Assembly (NCBI RefSeq): GCF_000243335.1
Contig: NZ_JH597773.1
Span: 4,114,115-4,178,114, forward strand
Length of the DNA stretch: 64,000 bases
From: Leptonema illini DSM 21528
Lineage (GTDB): Bacteria; Spirochaetota; Leptospiria; Leptospirales; Leptonemataceae
Reading direction: 5' to 3'
The position numbers and the translations under genes are program-made. The notes under the pieces are model-generated. The model made no database searches. It worked only from the letters and a program-made list of their open reading frames with translations, and had not been told where the DNA came from. Below are positions 23,522-32,684 of this stretch, one piece after another. Each line of letters starts with the position of its first letter. Position 1 is the first letter of the stretch.

Positions 23522-24891
23522 AAAAGCCTTACTGTTTTTACGTTCACAAACGATCGAATCCCTTCAAGCGAAAGCTCGCGGCCATAACCCGAGTCTTTTA
23601 TGCCGCCGAAAGGAAGCGCCGGATCGGATCGGACGGTGGCGTTGATAAAGACGCTTCCCGCCTCGATGAACGGAGCCATCGCCATCGCCCTTTCCGTATC
23701 GCCCGCCCATATCGAGGCGCCGAGCCCGAAGCGACTATCGTTAGCCAGTCGAACGGCCTCTTCATCTTCTGAGAAAGGCAGCACGGCTGCAACAGGACCG
23801 AAGGCCTCCTCATGATAGAGCTGCATGGCAGGCTGTAACGCGTCGATAATGGTCGGAGCATAATAAGCTCCCTTTTCGAAAAGCGGGCCGCCGCCGAGAA
23901 CGATTCGCGCTCCGTTTGCGCCTGCATCTTCGACAAGCCCGTGCAGCTCCTCGCGAAGATCTTTTCGTGCGAGCGGCCCGATTTCAGTCTCGGACCGAAG
24001 CGGATCGCCGATCTTCAGGGCCTGCATACCGGCGCGAAAAAGATCAAGGAAAGAATCGTATATCTTTTCGTGAACGATGAATCGTTTCGCGGCGATGCAG
24101 CTCTGTCCGCTGTTAACGCATCGCGCACGGACGGCGTTCTCGGCCGCAACACGAACATCGGCATCGGCAAGCACGATATAGGGATCAGATCCGCCCAGTT
24201 CCAGAACGGCGGGCTTTAAGAAACGGCCGGCAAGGGCGGCAAGCGATCGACCCGCCGCCTCGGAGCCTGTGAGCGTAACGGCCTGGACCTCGGGCATGAC
24301 GCTTTCGAGTCGCGAAGCGGGAAGAAGTAGCGTTCCAAAAACTCCGTCAGGAAATCCGGCCATTCGAAAGATCTCTTCGATCTCCAGTGCGCATCGGCTC
24401 ACATTCGAAGAGTGTTTGAGTAGCATGACGTTTCCCGCGGCAAGGGCGGGCACGGCGGCGCGAAAAACCTGCCAGAACGGGAAGTTCCATGGCATGACGG
24501 CAAGCACGATACCGAGCGGATCAAAACGAACAGAGGAATGGCGAAATGGAGCGGAAGGACGGATCTCGGTCTGCAAGAAGCGTTCGGCGTTTTCGGCATA
24601 ATAATCGCAGAGCAGGGCGCATTTGTCGACCTCTGCCAGCGCTTCAGTGATGGGCTTTCCCATCTCAATCGTCATGATGCGGGCGTATTTTTGCTTCCCA
24701 TCCCGGAGGGTTTTCGCCGCTGATCGCAGCAGGTCCGTGCGACGCATCAGCGGAAGAGATTTCCAGTGAGCAAAGCTCCGACGAGCCCCGTCGATCAATC
24801 TCTGAACATCGGCCGGAGTATGAACGGCGAAGGTCTCAACGGTCTCGTCCGTAGCCGGATTGATACTGGTTAGAATCTCCATAGATGGCAT
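23518..24891 (-). CDS. aldehyde dehydrogenase, YneI/Sad-type succinate semialdehyde dehydrogenase-like
   Basis: 457 residues, compact like E. coli Sad. Motifs: MPWNFPFWQVFRAAVPALAAGN, LELGGSDPYIVL with the catalytic Glu, VNSGQSCIAAKRFIV with the catalytic Cys, and EEAFGPVAAVLPF. It oxidises an aldehyde to its acid with NAD(P), and succinate semialdehyde is the best-supported substrate by family. It lies between a chemoreceptor (26 bases upstream) and the histidine kinase (4-base overlap). A metabolic enzyme placed inside a signalling operon suggests its substrate or product is the cue. Confidence 0.88.
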   Translation of the reverse strand: MPSMEILTSINPATDETVETFAVHTPADVQRLIDGARRSFAHWKSLPLMRRTDLLRSAAKTLRDGKQKYARIMTIEMGKPITEALAEVDKCALLCDYYAENAERFLQTEIRPSAPFRHSSVRFDPLGIVLAVMPWNFPFWQVFRAAVPALAAGNVMLLKHSSNVSRCALEIEEIFRMAGFPDGVFGTLLLPASRLESVMPEVQAVTLTGSEAAGRSLAALAGRFLKPAVLELGGSDPYIVLADADVRVAAENAVRARCVNSGQSCIAAKRFIVHEKIYDSFLDLFRAGMQALKIGDPLRSETEIGPLARKDLREELHGLVEDAGANGARIVLGGGPLFEKGAYYAPTIIDALQPAMQLYHEEAFGPVAAVLPFSEDEEAVRLANDSRFGLGASIWAGDTERAMAMAPFIEAGSVFINATVRSDPALPFGGIKDSGYGRELSLEGIRSFVNVKTVRLL

Positions 24892-24917
24892 TCACATGCC
24901 GGGAGCCCGCCTGACGT

Positions 24918-27467
24918 TCAAGGATTATTTCGATCATCCTCGTGCGGCAGTGCTCCGTTATCAAGGGCTTCGAGGCTTGCTTCAAGCTTGCGTTCCTGCT
25001 CCGTTTCTGTAAAGAATTGCAGAATCTCTTTCAGGTCGCCCGTAAAGCCCAGCAATGTGGCCGCTTCGCTGTGTATCTTTTCGTTCTGGCTGAGATGGCC
25101 GGTTACGGCCTTCATTACGGTATTCAGTCCGATTCCGATCTCGTTCAGCGCGTATCTCTGCTCTTTGCTATTGGCTGAGATAAATTTGACGATTTCGTTA
25201 ATCTCGTTGTTACGTTCGGCGACGAATTGATTGGTGAGGCTCAGGTCGTTGCGGGTTTTTGCAATCTCTTCTATGACGTCGTTGATCGTGTTCATGTCGA
25301 CAAGAACGCGGTTGAAAAGTCGTGCCGCTTCCGTAGCGTTTTCGAAACCGCGCTTGCTTTCTTCTCGGTTTCCCTGTACGAGCGAGCTGATGTTTTTCAC
25401 GCTCTCTGAGATACGGTCGGCGAGTCGCGACACCTCGTCGGCGACGACGGCAAAGCCGCGTCCGGCCTCGCCGGCACGCGCCGCCTCAATCGAAGCGTTC
25501 AGAGCAAGCAGGTTGACCTGCTTCGAAATATCGTTGATAAAACCCACGATGCCTTCGATCTGATTGGCGCGATCGTCCAGGCTGCGCATCGCATCTTTTA
25601 GATCTTTAAGAAGAGATCGTCCGATGGACGCCTCGCTTCGCGTTGAGTTATAGAGGGAGTTCAGCTGATTCACAGTCTCATTCATCTTGCCGATTGTGAC
25701 CGTGAGTTTTTCGATGGCCTGTAGATATTGATCGATGTTGCCGATCTGCTGCTGCGTCTTGTGATCGACCTCTTCAACCGTCGTCAGGATTTCCGTGCTT
25801 GAAGTGGCGATCTCTTCTACCGTCGCCGATATGGCCTGGAACTGCTGACGGTTCTCTTCGGTAAGAAGAAGGTTCTGCTGATTGCGTCTGAGGATGAGAC
25901 CGATCGTAAAACGTGTCTGGTTCACGATGCTCTGCAGCTTTTCAATGAGCTCGTTCAGGTGCAGCGAAAGCTGGCCGAGGCTATCGCCGGTAATATACTC
26001 GATGTGCGCCTGAAGATCGCCCTCGGCAAGCCGTGTTACCTGATCCTTCAAGCTGCGAACGCTTCCAAGATTGAAAAACAGAAGCAGATGCATGCCGGCT
26101 GAGAATGCCAGGGCAAGCGGAAACATGACGAGAGAGATATAGAAAAGAAGATGGTCTACGTTCTTTTCAAGATGCTTCGCATCGGTCAGGAGCAGCACGG
26201 AAAGCGGCCCGCCCTGATGAGGACCGATGAGCACGCGATCGACATTGTCTTCGTGATAGTAGACGACCTGCGGTTTTCTTTCGTCGCCCGAAAACTCAGC
26301 GTCTTCGAGCGAGGCGAAGCTCTTCCCGATAAGAGAAGTATCAGGATGATACGCGATCGTTCCATCTTCTCTTGCAAGAACAATGTGCAATCCTGCGGGC
26401 AGGGCGGCCTGTATGAGAGAGAATTCGCCGTGGCCGTCATATATCAGGCCCGCAGCCGTATTTTTACCCGTGCAGGCGGCAAGCAGCAACGCTTTGTCGT
26501 TTTCATAAACGACATCAATAAAGAAAGAGCGACCCTTCCATTGATCGGGTGCGGGCAGGGTAAGCGAGCTTCCTCTGACTATTCCGTCCGCCCATCGAAC
26601 GATGTATTTCAGCGTCGGGCTTTTCGGATGTTTCAATTGCTGACGGATCTCTTCGTCCGTGGCGTCTCTATCGATCAGAGAGCGGGTCTGTAAACATTGC
26701 GCCTCCATGACCTCGAGACGCTGATTGAGCTGCATCTGTAGAACGGTCCGCAGGCCTTCCTTTTCTTTCAGCTCTTCCTGAAACAGCGAGTGGCCGCCCG
26801 TAACCTTGATAACGAGAATCAACCAGCCCGTGAAGAAGCCGAGGGCGAGAAAGACCGAAAACGAAACGATCTCTCGTAGTTTATTAAACTGTAGAAGATG
26901 AACGGGAGCCTTTAAGAATTGCGTGGCGTTGAGCAGATTTCCGATCAGCAGTCGATGGAAGGCAAGCAGGACAAAGAGCGCGAGGCTTGCCGAGATCAAG
27001 GTCTGGGCAATAAACCGAACCGAATCATAGATGCTTGCATCGATAAATGCGAAACGTATCGTCATCGCAAGCACGGCGAGCAAAGTGATGCGTACGCTCA
27101 GGTTCAATGTGAACCGGAACGGAATCTGTAGCATCCGGTTCACGCTCTGCGCTCGCTGCTGCTCGCTCCAGGCGTTTAGATTATTCAGCTGTTCGAAATA
27201 CGAGTCGACATCCTTCCGGTTTCTGAGGTAGCACAGAAGTCCCGCTATGACGGAAACCGAAAGAGAGGCGCCATAAGCGAAGAGAAGCGTCAGCGGCTGG
27301 TTGAGCAACGAAGGCTCAAGCAGGATCCTGAAAAGGAAAAAGATCGGCAGTGCAAAGATCGACAGCAGCGCCTCGGGCAGCAGAAAAAGCAACCTCTTGA
27401 AGGCCGTCGCTTCCACGGGGACGCGAATCGATCTGACATATTCGAGAATCCTGTCGACTATCAGCAT
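24918..27467 (-). CDS. methyl-accepting chemotaxis protein with multi-helix N-terminus and periplasmic Cache-like loop
   Basis: 849 residues. The first about 225 contain six hydrophobic helices. A periplasmic region (about 245-415) with Cache/PAS-like features ([34 protein letters not shown]) is closed by another helix (about 425-450), then HAMP, then the signalling domain with [35 protein letters not shown]. The N-terminal helix bundle before the sensor loop is unusual for a chemoreceptor. It is the first gene of the operon with the aldehyde dehydrogenase, kinase and c-di-GMP regulator. Confidence 0.92.
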   Translation of the reverse strand: MLIVDRILEYVRSIRVPVEATAFKRLLFLLPEALLSIFALPIFFLFRILLEPSLLNQPLTLLFAYGASLSVSVIAGLLCYLRNRKDVDSYFEQLNNLNAWSEQQRAQSVNRMLQIPFRFTLNLSVRITLLAVLAMTIRFAFIDASIYDSVRFIAQTLISASLALFVLLAFHRLLIGNLLNATQFLKAPVHLLQFNKLREIVSFSVFLALGFFTGWLILVIKVTGGHSLFQEELKEKEGLRTVLQMQLNQRLEVMEAQCLQTRSLIDRDATDEEIRQQLKHPKSPTLKYIVRWADGIVRGSSLTLPAPDQWKGRSFFIDVVYENDKALLLAACTGKNTAAGLIYDGHGEFSLIQAALPAGLHIVLAREDGTIAYHPDTSLIGKSFASLEDAEFSGDERKPQVVYYHEDNVDRVLIGPHQGGPLSVLLLTDAKHLEKNVDHLLFYISLVMFPLALAFSAGMHLLLFFNLGSVRSLKDQVTRLAEGDLQAHIEYITGDSLGQLSLHLNELIEKLQSIVNQTRFTIGLILRRNQQNLLLTEENRQQFQAISATVEEIATSSTEILTTVEEVDHKTQQQIGNIDQYLQAIEKLTVTIGKMNETVNQLNSLYNSTRSEASIGRSLLKDLKDAMRSLDDRANQIEGIVGFINDISKQVNLLALNASIEAARAGEAGRGFAVVADEVSRLADRISESVKNISSLVQGNREESKRGFENATEAARLFNRVLVDMNTINDVIEEIAKTRNDLSLTNQFVAERNNEINEIVKFISANSKEQRYALNEIGIGLNTVMKAVTGHLSQNEKIHSEAATLLGFTGDLKEILQFFTETEQERKLEASLEALDNGALPHEDDRNNP

Positions 27468-27685
27468 CTCAACTCCATGAATCCTTACAGTATCGGCAGA
27501 TTTCCCAAAGCGGCGGCGCGCAAAGCGGGGTTTTTACAGCCTGTTCTGAAAGAACTGTTCTTGATTTTGAGCCCGTCTCGAAACCCGTTCAGGTCTCGTT
27601 TTCAGGCCCTTTAGCCGGTGGCTAAACGCAGGCTTTCCTATGAGACGGAAGAACGCTGCGTTTTCTAAGCTTGAATCGGCGAGAG
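27468..27685. other. 218-bp spacer between TolC-like stop and chemoreceptor start
   Basis: Reverse-strand genes flank it. It holds a 7-bp perfect hairpin tttagcc-ggt-ggctaaa (27610-27626) and a distal ccgtctc/gagacgg pair. It must contain the chemoreceptor promoter and perhaps the end of the TolC-like transcript only if that gene reads through. I see no open frame worth calling. Confidence 0.4.
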
Positions 27686-29389
27686 TTACTTTTCCAGTCG
27701 GTTTTCCATCTTATAGATAACGTCGTCGATATCGATGTTATATTTCGGGAAAATCCGATTCCGGATCATATCGTAACGGACGAGGGAGATGTTGTATTGT
27801 ATGGAGGCGCGCGTCAGAGCCTGTCTTGCCTGAACGAGCGAATCAAGGGCGTTTTTAACGGCAACGGCCGTAAACCGACCGCGCTGATATCCGTTTACAA
27901 GACCGAGATAAAAGGCCTCCGTCTGGCGAAGGGCGTTTCGAGCCTTCTGAAGCGCCTGAAAGCTGACGCGAATCTGATCGTGACCCTGGACGACCTCATC
28001 CTTTACCTGTCGTGTAATCTCGGCCTTCTGGATGGTAAGCTGCTTTAACGTAATGCGAGCGTTGCGCGCATCGACCTTCGCCCCTTCATCCCAGAGCGGA
28101 TATTGCATATAGAACTCCACTCCCGTTTCTGGATAACTTCCGTCGGGAACGGCGTTGAAGGCAGTCGTTCCATGACGGCCCCAGTCGCGACTGGAGTACT
28201 TACCACCGATGCGCATCGTAGGCAGCAGGTTGTTGTCGGCCAGCTCGGTAGAAAGGCGGGCAATCTCCATCTGTTTGTCGATGGCCTTCAGGTCGGGGCG
28301 ATGCTGGAGAGCATATTCCGTATCTTTCTTGATGTCGATATCGGCGGGCAACTCGTCGATGAGATCGGTAGCGCCGGTAAGCTTCAGATTCGGATCAAGA
28401 TTCATCGTACGCAGAAGATCACGACGCATCGTATTACGATTGAGCTCCGCCGCCTCTACCTGGATCTCGGCCGAGCTGACGAGGGCGTTCCATTGATTCA
28501 GTTCGAACCCTTCGGCCAGCCCGATGTTCAATTTCTGAGCCGTGATGTTTCTTATGTTCGTGGTGTTGTTCAGAAGCAGTCTCGACGTCGTCACTTCCTG
28601 TTCGGCGATGGCGAGATTCCAGTAGTTGATCATCGTCTGAACGACCAGGCCGGTCAGCTGATATTCAAGCTGCTCTCGCTTGAGCAGCGATTGCTTGCGG
28701 GCGATCTCGTTCAGACGTCGCTGGCTATAACCGAAAGAGTTCTTCAGCAGTTCCTGTTGAAGCTGAATGGATACGGCTCCCGTATGAACCGGCGGCTGGG
28801 CGAGTCGCGAAAGCAGCGAATTCGAAAGCGCCGTCGCACCTTCGCCGGCATTGGAATCGAAGCGCGTATCAGAGCCTTCCAGTCGCAGGAAGGTGCCGCT
28901 TTCAAACAGCTTCTCGATACCGGCCGTATACGTGTTCTGGCTGACCTTCGTTCCTGAAAAGATGGTCGAAGGAAGCGTTTTATCGGTCTTTTGATAGTTC
29001 TGCGCCTTGAAATCTACTTTAGGCGTATACTTCGCCTCTTCTTTCAGGAGGTCGGTGTCGGCCTTGACGATCTCAAGCTGTTGCAGGCGAACCGTATTGT
29101 TGTTCTGTAGAACGAGCTTGATCGTCTCTTCCATCGTAAGGGATCGCGGCTGCCCGGACTTATCGAGCGGAATCGTCATCAACTCCTCAGCGAAGGGAGA
29201 CTGTGTTTCCGTCGTCTCTGCATCCGTTTCGGTCTCATCGACGGCCTCTGCGGGCTGAGTCGCATCCTGATCGGTCGTTTCTTTCAGGTTGGACTCCGCC
29301 GGGGAGTTCATCGTCGTGGATTTGCACGAGGCGACGAGGAAAAAGAGCATGCCGGAAAGCAGGGTGGTTAGGATTGTTCTTGATAACAT
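27686..29389 (-). CDS. TolC-family outer membrane efflux lipoprotein
   Basis: About 567 residues. The lipoprotein signal MLSRTILTTLLSG...LVASC puts the lipid anchor at the Cys near residue 21. An acidic Thr/Glu-rich linker follows, then two outer membrane efflux protein repeats with long alpha-helical segments (about 85-320 and 330-560). It forms the exit duct of tripartite exporters. No inner-membrane pump or adaptor is adjacent. The frame is open upstream to 29500, but ATG 29389 gives the clean signal peptide. It is divergent from the exported-protein cluster at 29505. Confidence 0.88.
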   Translation of the reverse strand: MLSRTILTTLLSGMLFFLVASCKSTTMNSPAESNLKETTDQDATQPAEAVDETETDAETTETQSPFAEELMTIPLDKSGQPRSLTMEETIKLVLQNNNTVRLQQLEIVKADTDLLKEEAKYTPKVDFKAQNYQKTDKTLPSTIFSGTKVSQNTYTAGIEKLFESGTFLRLEGSDTRFDSNAGEGATALSNSLLSRLAQPPVHTGAVSIQLQQELLKNSFGYSQRRLNEIARKQSLLKREQLEYQLTGLVVQTMINYWNLAIAEQEVTTSRLLLNNTTNIRNITAQKLNIGLAEGFELNQWNALVSSAEIQVEAAELNRNTMRRDLLRTMNLDPNLKLTGATDLIDELPADIDIKKDTEYALQHRPDLKAIDKQMEIARLSTELADNNLLPTMRIGGKYSSRDWGRHGTTAFNAVPDGSYPETGVEFYMQYPLWDEGAKVDARNARITLKQLTIQKAEITRQVKDEVVQGHDQIRVSFQALQKARNALRQTEAFYLGLVNGYQRGRFTAVAVKNALDSLVQARQALTRASIQYNISLVRYDMIRNRIFPKYNIDIDDVIYKMENRLEK

Positions 29390-29504
29390 GGCAGTTGTAA
29401 TGATTGTCGGGTTCAAAAATCGTATCCAGATTGGTCCGTCCATAAAAAATATCAATCTCTCTCTAACAGAGGCGTGAAAAACGCCCGCAAAAGGCCTCAT
29501 AACA

Positions 29505-30188
29505 ATGAAAAACAGACGAATGCGAGACGGTCATTATGTTCGGATTGTTCAGTTTTTACTGAATGGTCGACCGAGCAATCGTTTTCTCGCCGCCCTGTCG
29601 CTTCTGATCGTAACGGGCTGTTCTACGCCGCCCCTGCAGACGGATGAGCCGGCCATACCGCTCTTTGACGGCTATCCGCTGCCCGTTGATTCGCTTCAGC
29701 CGGCGGGTCCCCTTGTTGTAAAAGGAGACGGCGAGGGCCTCTACAGGCTGGCCGCTCAGAACGATGCAGCCTTAAAAAAGAGGCTCGAACAGGAGGCTAC
29801 GCCGATTCGCCGGTCGTTCTGCGACGCGTGCAATGATGAGTGTCGTCGTCGCCGTGTCGACGACATGAAAGCCCGTACAGAAAGACGTAACCTGGCCCTG
29901 CGAAAGCAACTGAAGCTGCGTCTGGACGCACTTGAGGGTCGCCTTGAGACCCATTCTCGCAGGCAGGGGCCCGATTCTGTGATGTCGGAGTTCCGACGTA
30001 ACCGGCTTTTGCTCGAAACAGTAGCGGATGAGCGACTGCTTCACATCCAGGAATACTGGCTGCAATCCCTTCTCGCCTGCGAAAGCGCTGTACGGCCCGA
30101 GGATCGATTGTTCCTGCCCTATTATACGGCCTATTTCAAGCTTGTGAAGTCCTTGCCTGCGGGATTTGCAGCAGAGTTTTTTCCATAA
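29505..30188 (+). CDS. hypothetical lipoprotein
   Basis: 227 residues with a hydrophobic stretch ending in LIVTGC, a lipobox, preceded by an unusually long basic N-region from this start. A later start would shorten it. The mature part has a proline-rich linker, a cysteine-containing stretch FCDACNDECRRRR, and a long charged helix (about 115-190). I do not recognise the family. It heads a three-gene forward cluster of exported proteins and is 33 bases from the LamG-like gene, with which it is probably cotranscribed. Confidence 0.7.
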   Translation: MKNRRMRDGHYVRIVQFLLNGRPSNRFLAALSLLIVTGCSTPPLQTDEPAIPLFDGYPLPVDSLQPAGPLVVKGDGEGLYRLAAQNDAALKKRLEQEATPIRRSFCDACNDECRRRRVDDMKARTERRNLALRKQLKLRLDALEGRLETHSRRQGPDSVMSEFRRNRLLLETVADERLLHIQEYWLQSLLACESAVRPEDRLFLPYYTAYFKLVKSLPAGFAAEFFP

Positions 30189-30220
30189 AGGGGACGGAAA
30201 AAACGGCCGACCTTTGCAGA

Positions 30221-31876
30221 GTGAAAGCCTGGCTTCCTCTTGCTCTTCTAACGGTCTCGGCGCTATCCGCCGCGCCGCGTATCGTTCCCGCTCCCGAACG
30301 CCTGCCCGTCGACCTCGCCGCTCTGGCTCGCAAAAATCCGCTTTTACAGTATCGCAGTGGATTGCAGCTCGCCCCCGGAACGGCCGTCGACCTGGACAAT
30401 GCCCTTCTGTATCTCAACTTCGATGAGCCGGCAGCTCCGTTGCTCAAGGATCGCCGCGGGCTTTACAGGGTACTCGAATCGAATTACACACCCTCCACAG
30501 AGGCGCATTCGGGCGATCGATCTGCCTTCTTTCGCTTTCGCCGGCAGATGATCCGGCTACGAACCACTGAAGACCTGTGGCCCCTGCAAAACGAGCAGGC
30601 CTTTACTATCAGCTTCTGGATGAGGCCGAGACATTTCTTTCGTTCTTCTAACCTTTTTCGCCGCGTAGCCTACGCCTCTGGAGAGCGCAAAGGTATCGAG
30701 ATACTGCTGGAGCAGGATCGTCTGCGGCTGAACCTTGAAGGCGTCCTCGTCTATGAAGGCGAGACCGAGCCGTCTCACAGCATACGTGTGCCGCGACCGT
30801 TGCAAAAGGATCGCTGGTACCATCTCGCCGTATCTTTCGATCTTCCAAAATCGACCGTTATTGTGTTTCTCGACGGGAAAGAAGAAGGGCGCTTTCGCCT
30901 GAATCGCGACGGCCGCCTGCCTGAAATCGACTTCAGCGGGCCGGAGCTTGCGCCGATCCAGCTCGGCGGCGACTTTATAGGACAGATCGACGAGTTGATG
31001 ATCCTTGCCGGAGCGTTATCCGAGGAGTCCGATCTCGACACTTCGCCTTATGGAAAACTGCAGTACAATCATCAATCCGGACGCGGAACTCTGCCTGTGG
31101 TGCCCGTTGTAACCGAAGTCTTTCAGCTCTCCGGAGCTTCAGAAGCGATCGATATCACCGCGAGCGGTGAGGCCGGCGGCGGCTCCTCTCTTCGCCTTTA
31201 CTACAGAATATCAGATAAGCCCTTTCATGAGAGCAATCGCACGCTTCCCTGGATACAGTTCGCCGATCTTGCCCGGGGTGGAAGCCACCGGCAGAATGTT
31301 CCTCAATCGGGACGTTACGTGCAGCTGAGAGGAGAGTGGCAGCCCGATCCTTCGGGAACGATGGGGCCTGTCTTAAAATCCATGGCCATCGAGCAGCATC
31401 CGCTGGCTCCGCCGATCAAGCCGAGCGAGGTGCGCATCATTGAAGAGCTGTCGCGCGACGGAAGGATCTGCCTTGAGTGGCGGATCAATCCCGAGATAGA
31501 AATAGAAGAGCGCGGCGGTTATCTGGTCCATGTCGGCGTCAGGCCGGGCGAGTACGAGGCCGTTTTGAATAAGGCCTTTGCCGCAAACGATCTCGTTCTG
31601 ATCCGTCGCCGGAACTTCATCGAGTTTCCCCTGACGGCCGAGGAGCGACGTCTTGAACAGTTGCGACCTGAAAGGATTCGCGAATGGAAGCGTTCCCATA
31701 TACGTATTTTTCTGGATAACGCCCTTTTATCGCGGGCAAGGTTTACGCAGAACGTGCGCCGTCCTCTACCCTTTTTTGAGCGAAACCATCCATACTATTT
31801 TGCCGTCAGTGCCTACATACATGAACAGGCTCCGTCGAAAGTTTCTGCTCCGGCTCGGTCGATTTTCAACGATTGA
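30221..31876 (+). CDS. secreted LamG/concanavalin A-like domain protein
   Basis: 551 residues from GTG 30221. The signal peptide (MKAWLPLALLTVSALSAA) is followed by a LamG-like jelly-roll domain (about 55-270: FTISFWMRPRHFF, DRWYHLAVSFD, TVIVFLDGKEEGRF, QIDELMI). A middle beta-rich region and an FN3-like C-terminal region (about 400-520, GRICLEWRINPE, GGYLVHVGVRPGEY) complete it. LamG domains bind glycans or other proteins outside the cell. No catalytic motif is seen. Neighbours on both sides are lipoproteins, suggesting a surface complex. Confidence 0.75.
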   Translation: MKAWLPLALLTVSALSAAPRIVPAPERLPVDLAALARKNPLLQYRSGLQLAPGTAVDLDNALLYLNFDEPAAPLLKDRRGLYRVLESNYTPSTEAHSGDRSAFFRFRRQMIRLRTTEDLWPLQNEQAFTISFWMRPRHFFRSSNLFRRVAYASGERKGIEILLEQDRLRLNLEGVLVYEGETEPSHSIRVPRPLQKDRWYHLAVSFDLPKSTVIVFLDGKEEGRFRLNRDGRLPEIDFSGPELAPIQLGGDFIGQIDELMILAGALSEESDLDTSPYGKLQYNHQSGRGTLPVVPVVTEVFQLSGASEAIDITASGEAGGGSSLRLYYRISDKPFHESNRTLPWIQFADLARGGSHRQNVPQSGRYVQLRGEWQPDPSGTMGPVLKSMAIEQHPLAPPIKPSEVRIIEELSRDGRICLEWRINPEIEIEERGGYLVHVGVRPGEYEAVLNKAFAANDLVLIRRRNFIEFPLTAEERRLEQLRPERIREWKRSHIRIFLDNALLSRARFTQNVRRPLPFFERNHPYYFAVSAYIHEQAPSKVSAPARSIFND

Positions 31877-31950
31877 AAGAGCCCGAGCAGATGAAGACAG
31901 GCGAAGCCGCTAAAGTGTTGACGGCCTGCCGGTAAGGGTAAGGCTTATTC

Positions 31951-32577
31951 ATGCGCCTGCCTGCCTTGCTCCTTATTCTCTGCCTGCTTCATTGCTCCGC
32001 CGATGTGCGTCAGGTTCCGCTGCGCCGGCCATTTCCCGCTCCGCAGCCCGGCGGAAAGGTCCTGTATATAGGCATCTTCGACATCATCTCGTCGGAGCGC
32101 GAAGAGATGGTCGCACCGATGAAGGAATCGTTCCGTTCCTTCCTTCAGTCCGAGCGATACTTCGCCGATGTGCGCGACATGATGAACGATGCCGGGGCTG
32201 TCGGCAAAGAAGACGTCATCATAGATATACGCATCGGTATGCAGCTCGATGAGAGTTATAACTGGTGGTATACATGGCCGGGTGTGTATCCCTTCTCTGC
32301 CTACTGGCCGTTTCAGGGACGTCAGGCGCGCTATCGCACCGAGATGGACGTGCAGGTGAACGGATTGAGCGAGCAACCCATTCGGTTTATGTGCTCTCGC
32401 AGTAACACCGATTCCGTCGTTTTCTATGGCTTCTTTCGCGTCGCCTGGATTGAGTCCATTATTGCACAGACCAATCTTGAAATCTTTGATGAATGCAGTC
32501 GTCGTATCGTGCAGACCGTCAGGCTGTACGATACGAAGTCTGAAAAGCCCTCGCCCGAGAAGCCGGGCAGGCGATGA
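31951..32577 (+). CDS. hypothetical lipoprotein, possible DUF4136-like
   Basis: 208 residues with signal peptide MRLPALLLILCLLHC, the Cys being the likely lipid anchor. The mature domain has alternating strands and a Trp/Tyr-rich turn (YNWWYTWPGVYPFSAYWPF) reminiscent of DUF4136-type envelope lipoproteins, then a C-terminal charged tail. Function unknown. It follows the LamG-like gene by 74 bases on the same strand. A 9-bp hairpin at 32635-32669 lies after it. Confidence 0.65.
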   Translation: MRLPALLLILCLLHCSADVRQVPLRRPFPAPQPGGKVLYIGIFDIISSEREEMVAPMKESFRSFLQSERYFADVRDMMNDAGAVGKEDVIIDIRIGMQLDESYNWWYTWPGVYPFSAYWPFQGRQARYRTEMDVQVNGLSEQPIRFMCSRSNTDSVVFYGFFRVAWIESIIAQTNLEIFDECSRRIVQTVRLYDTKSEKPSPEKPGRR

Positions 32578-32634
32578 AACAGAGAAACCTCCCGATCTGA
32601 CGTGATCTACGTTCCGATGGGAGGCTTCACTTTT

Positions 32635-32669
32635 GAATCGGTCTTAAAACTCAGGGTCAGGACCGATTC
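32635..32669. terminator. hairpin between convergent lipoprotein and acs genes
   Basis: A perfect 9-bp inverted repeat gaatcggtc / gaccgattc with a 17-base loop. It lies between two convergent stops (32577 and 32685). No T-run follows on either strand, so termination is inferred from position. Confidence 0.45.
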
Positions 32670-32684
32670 ATATTAGAAATTCCG

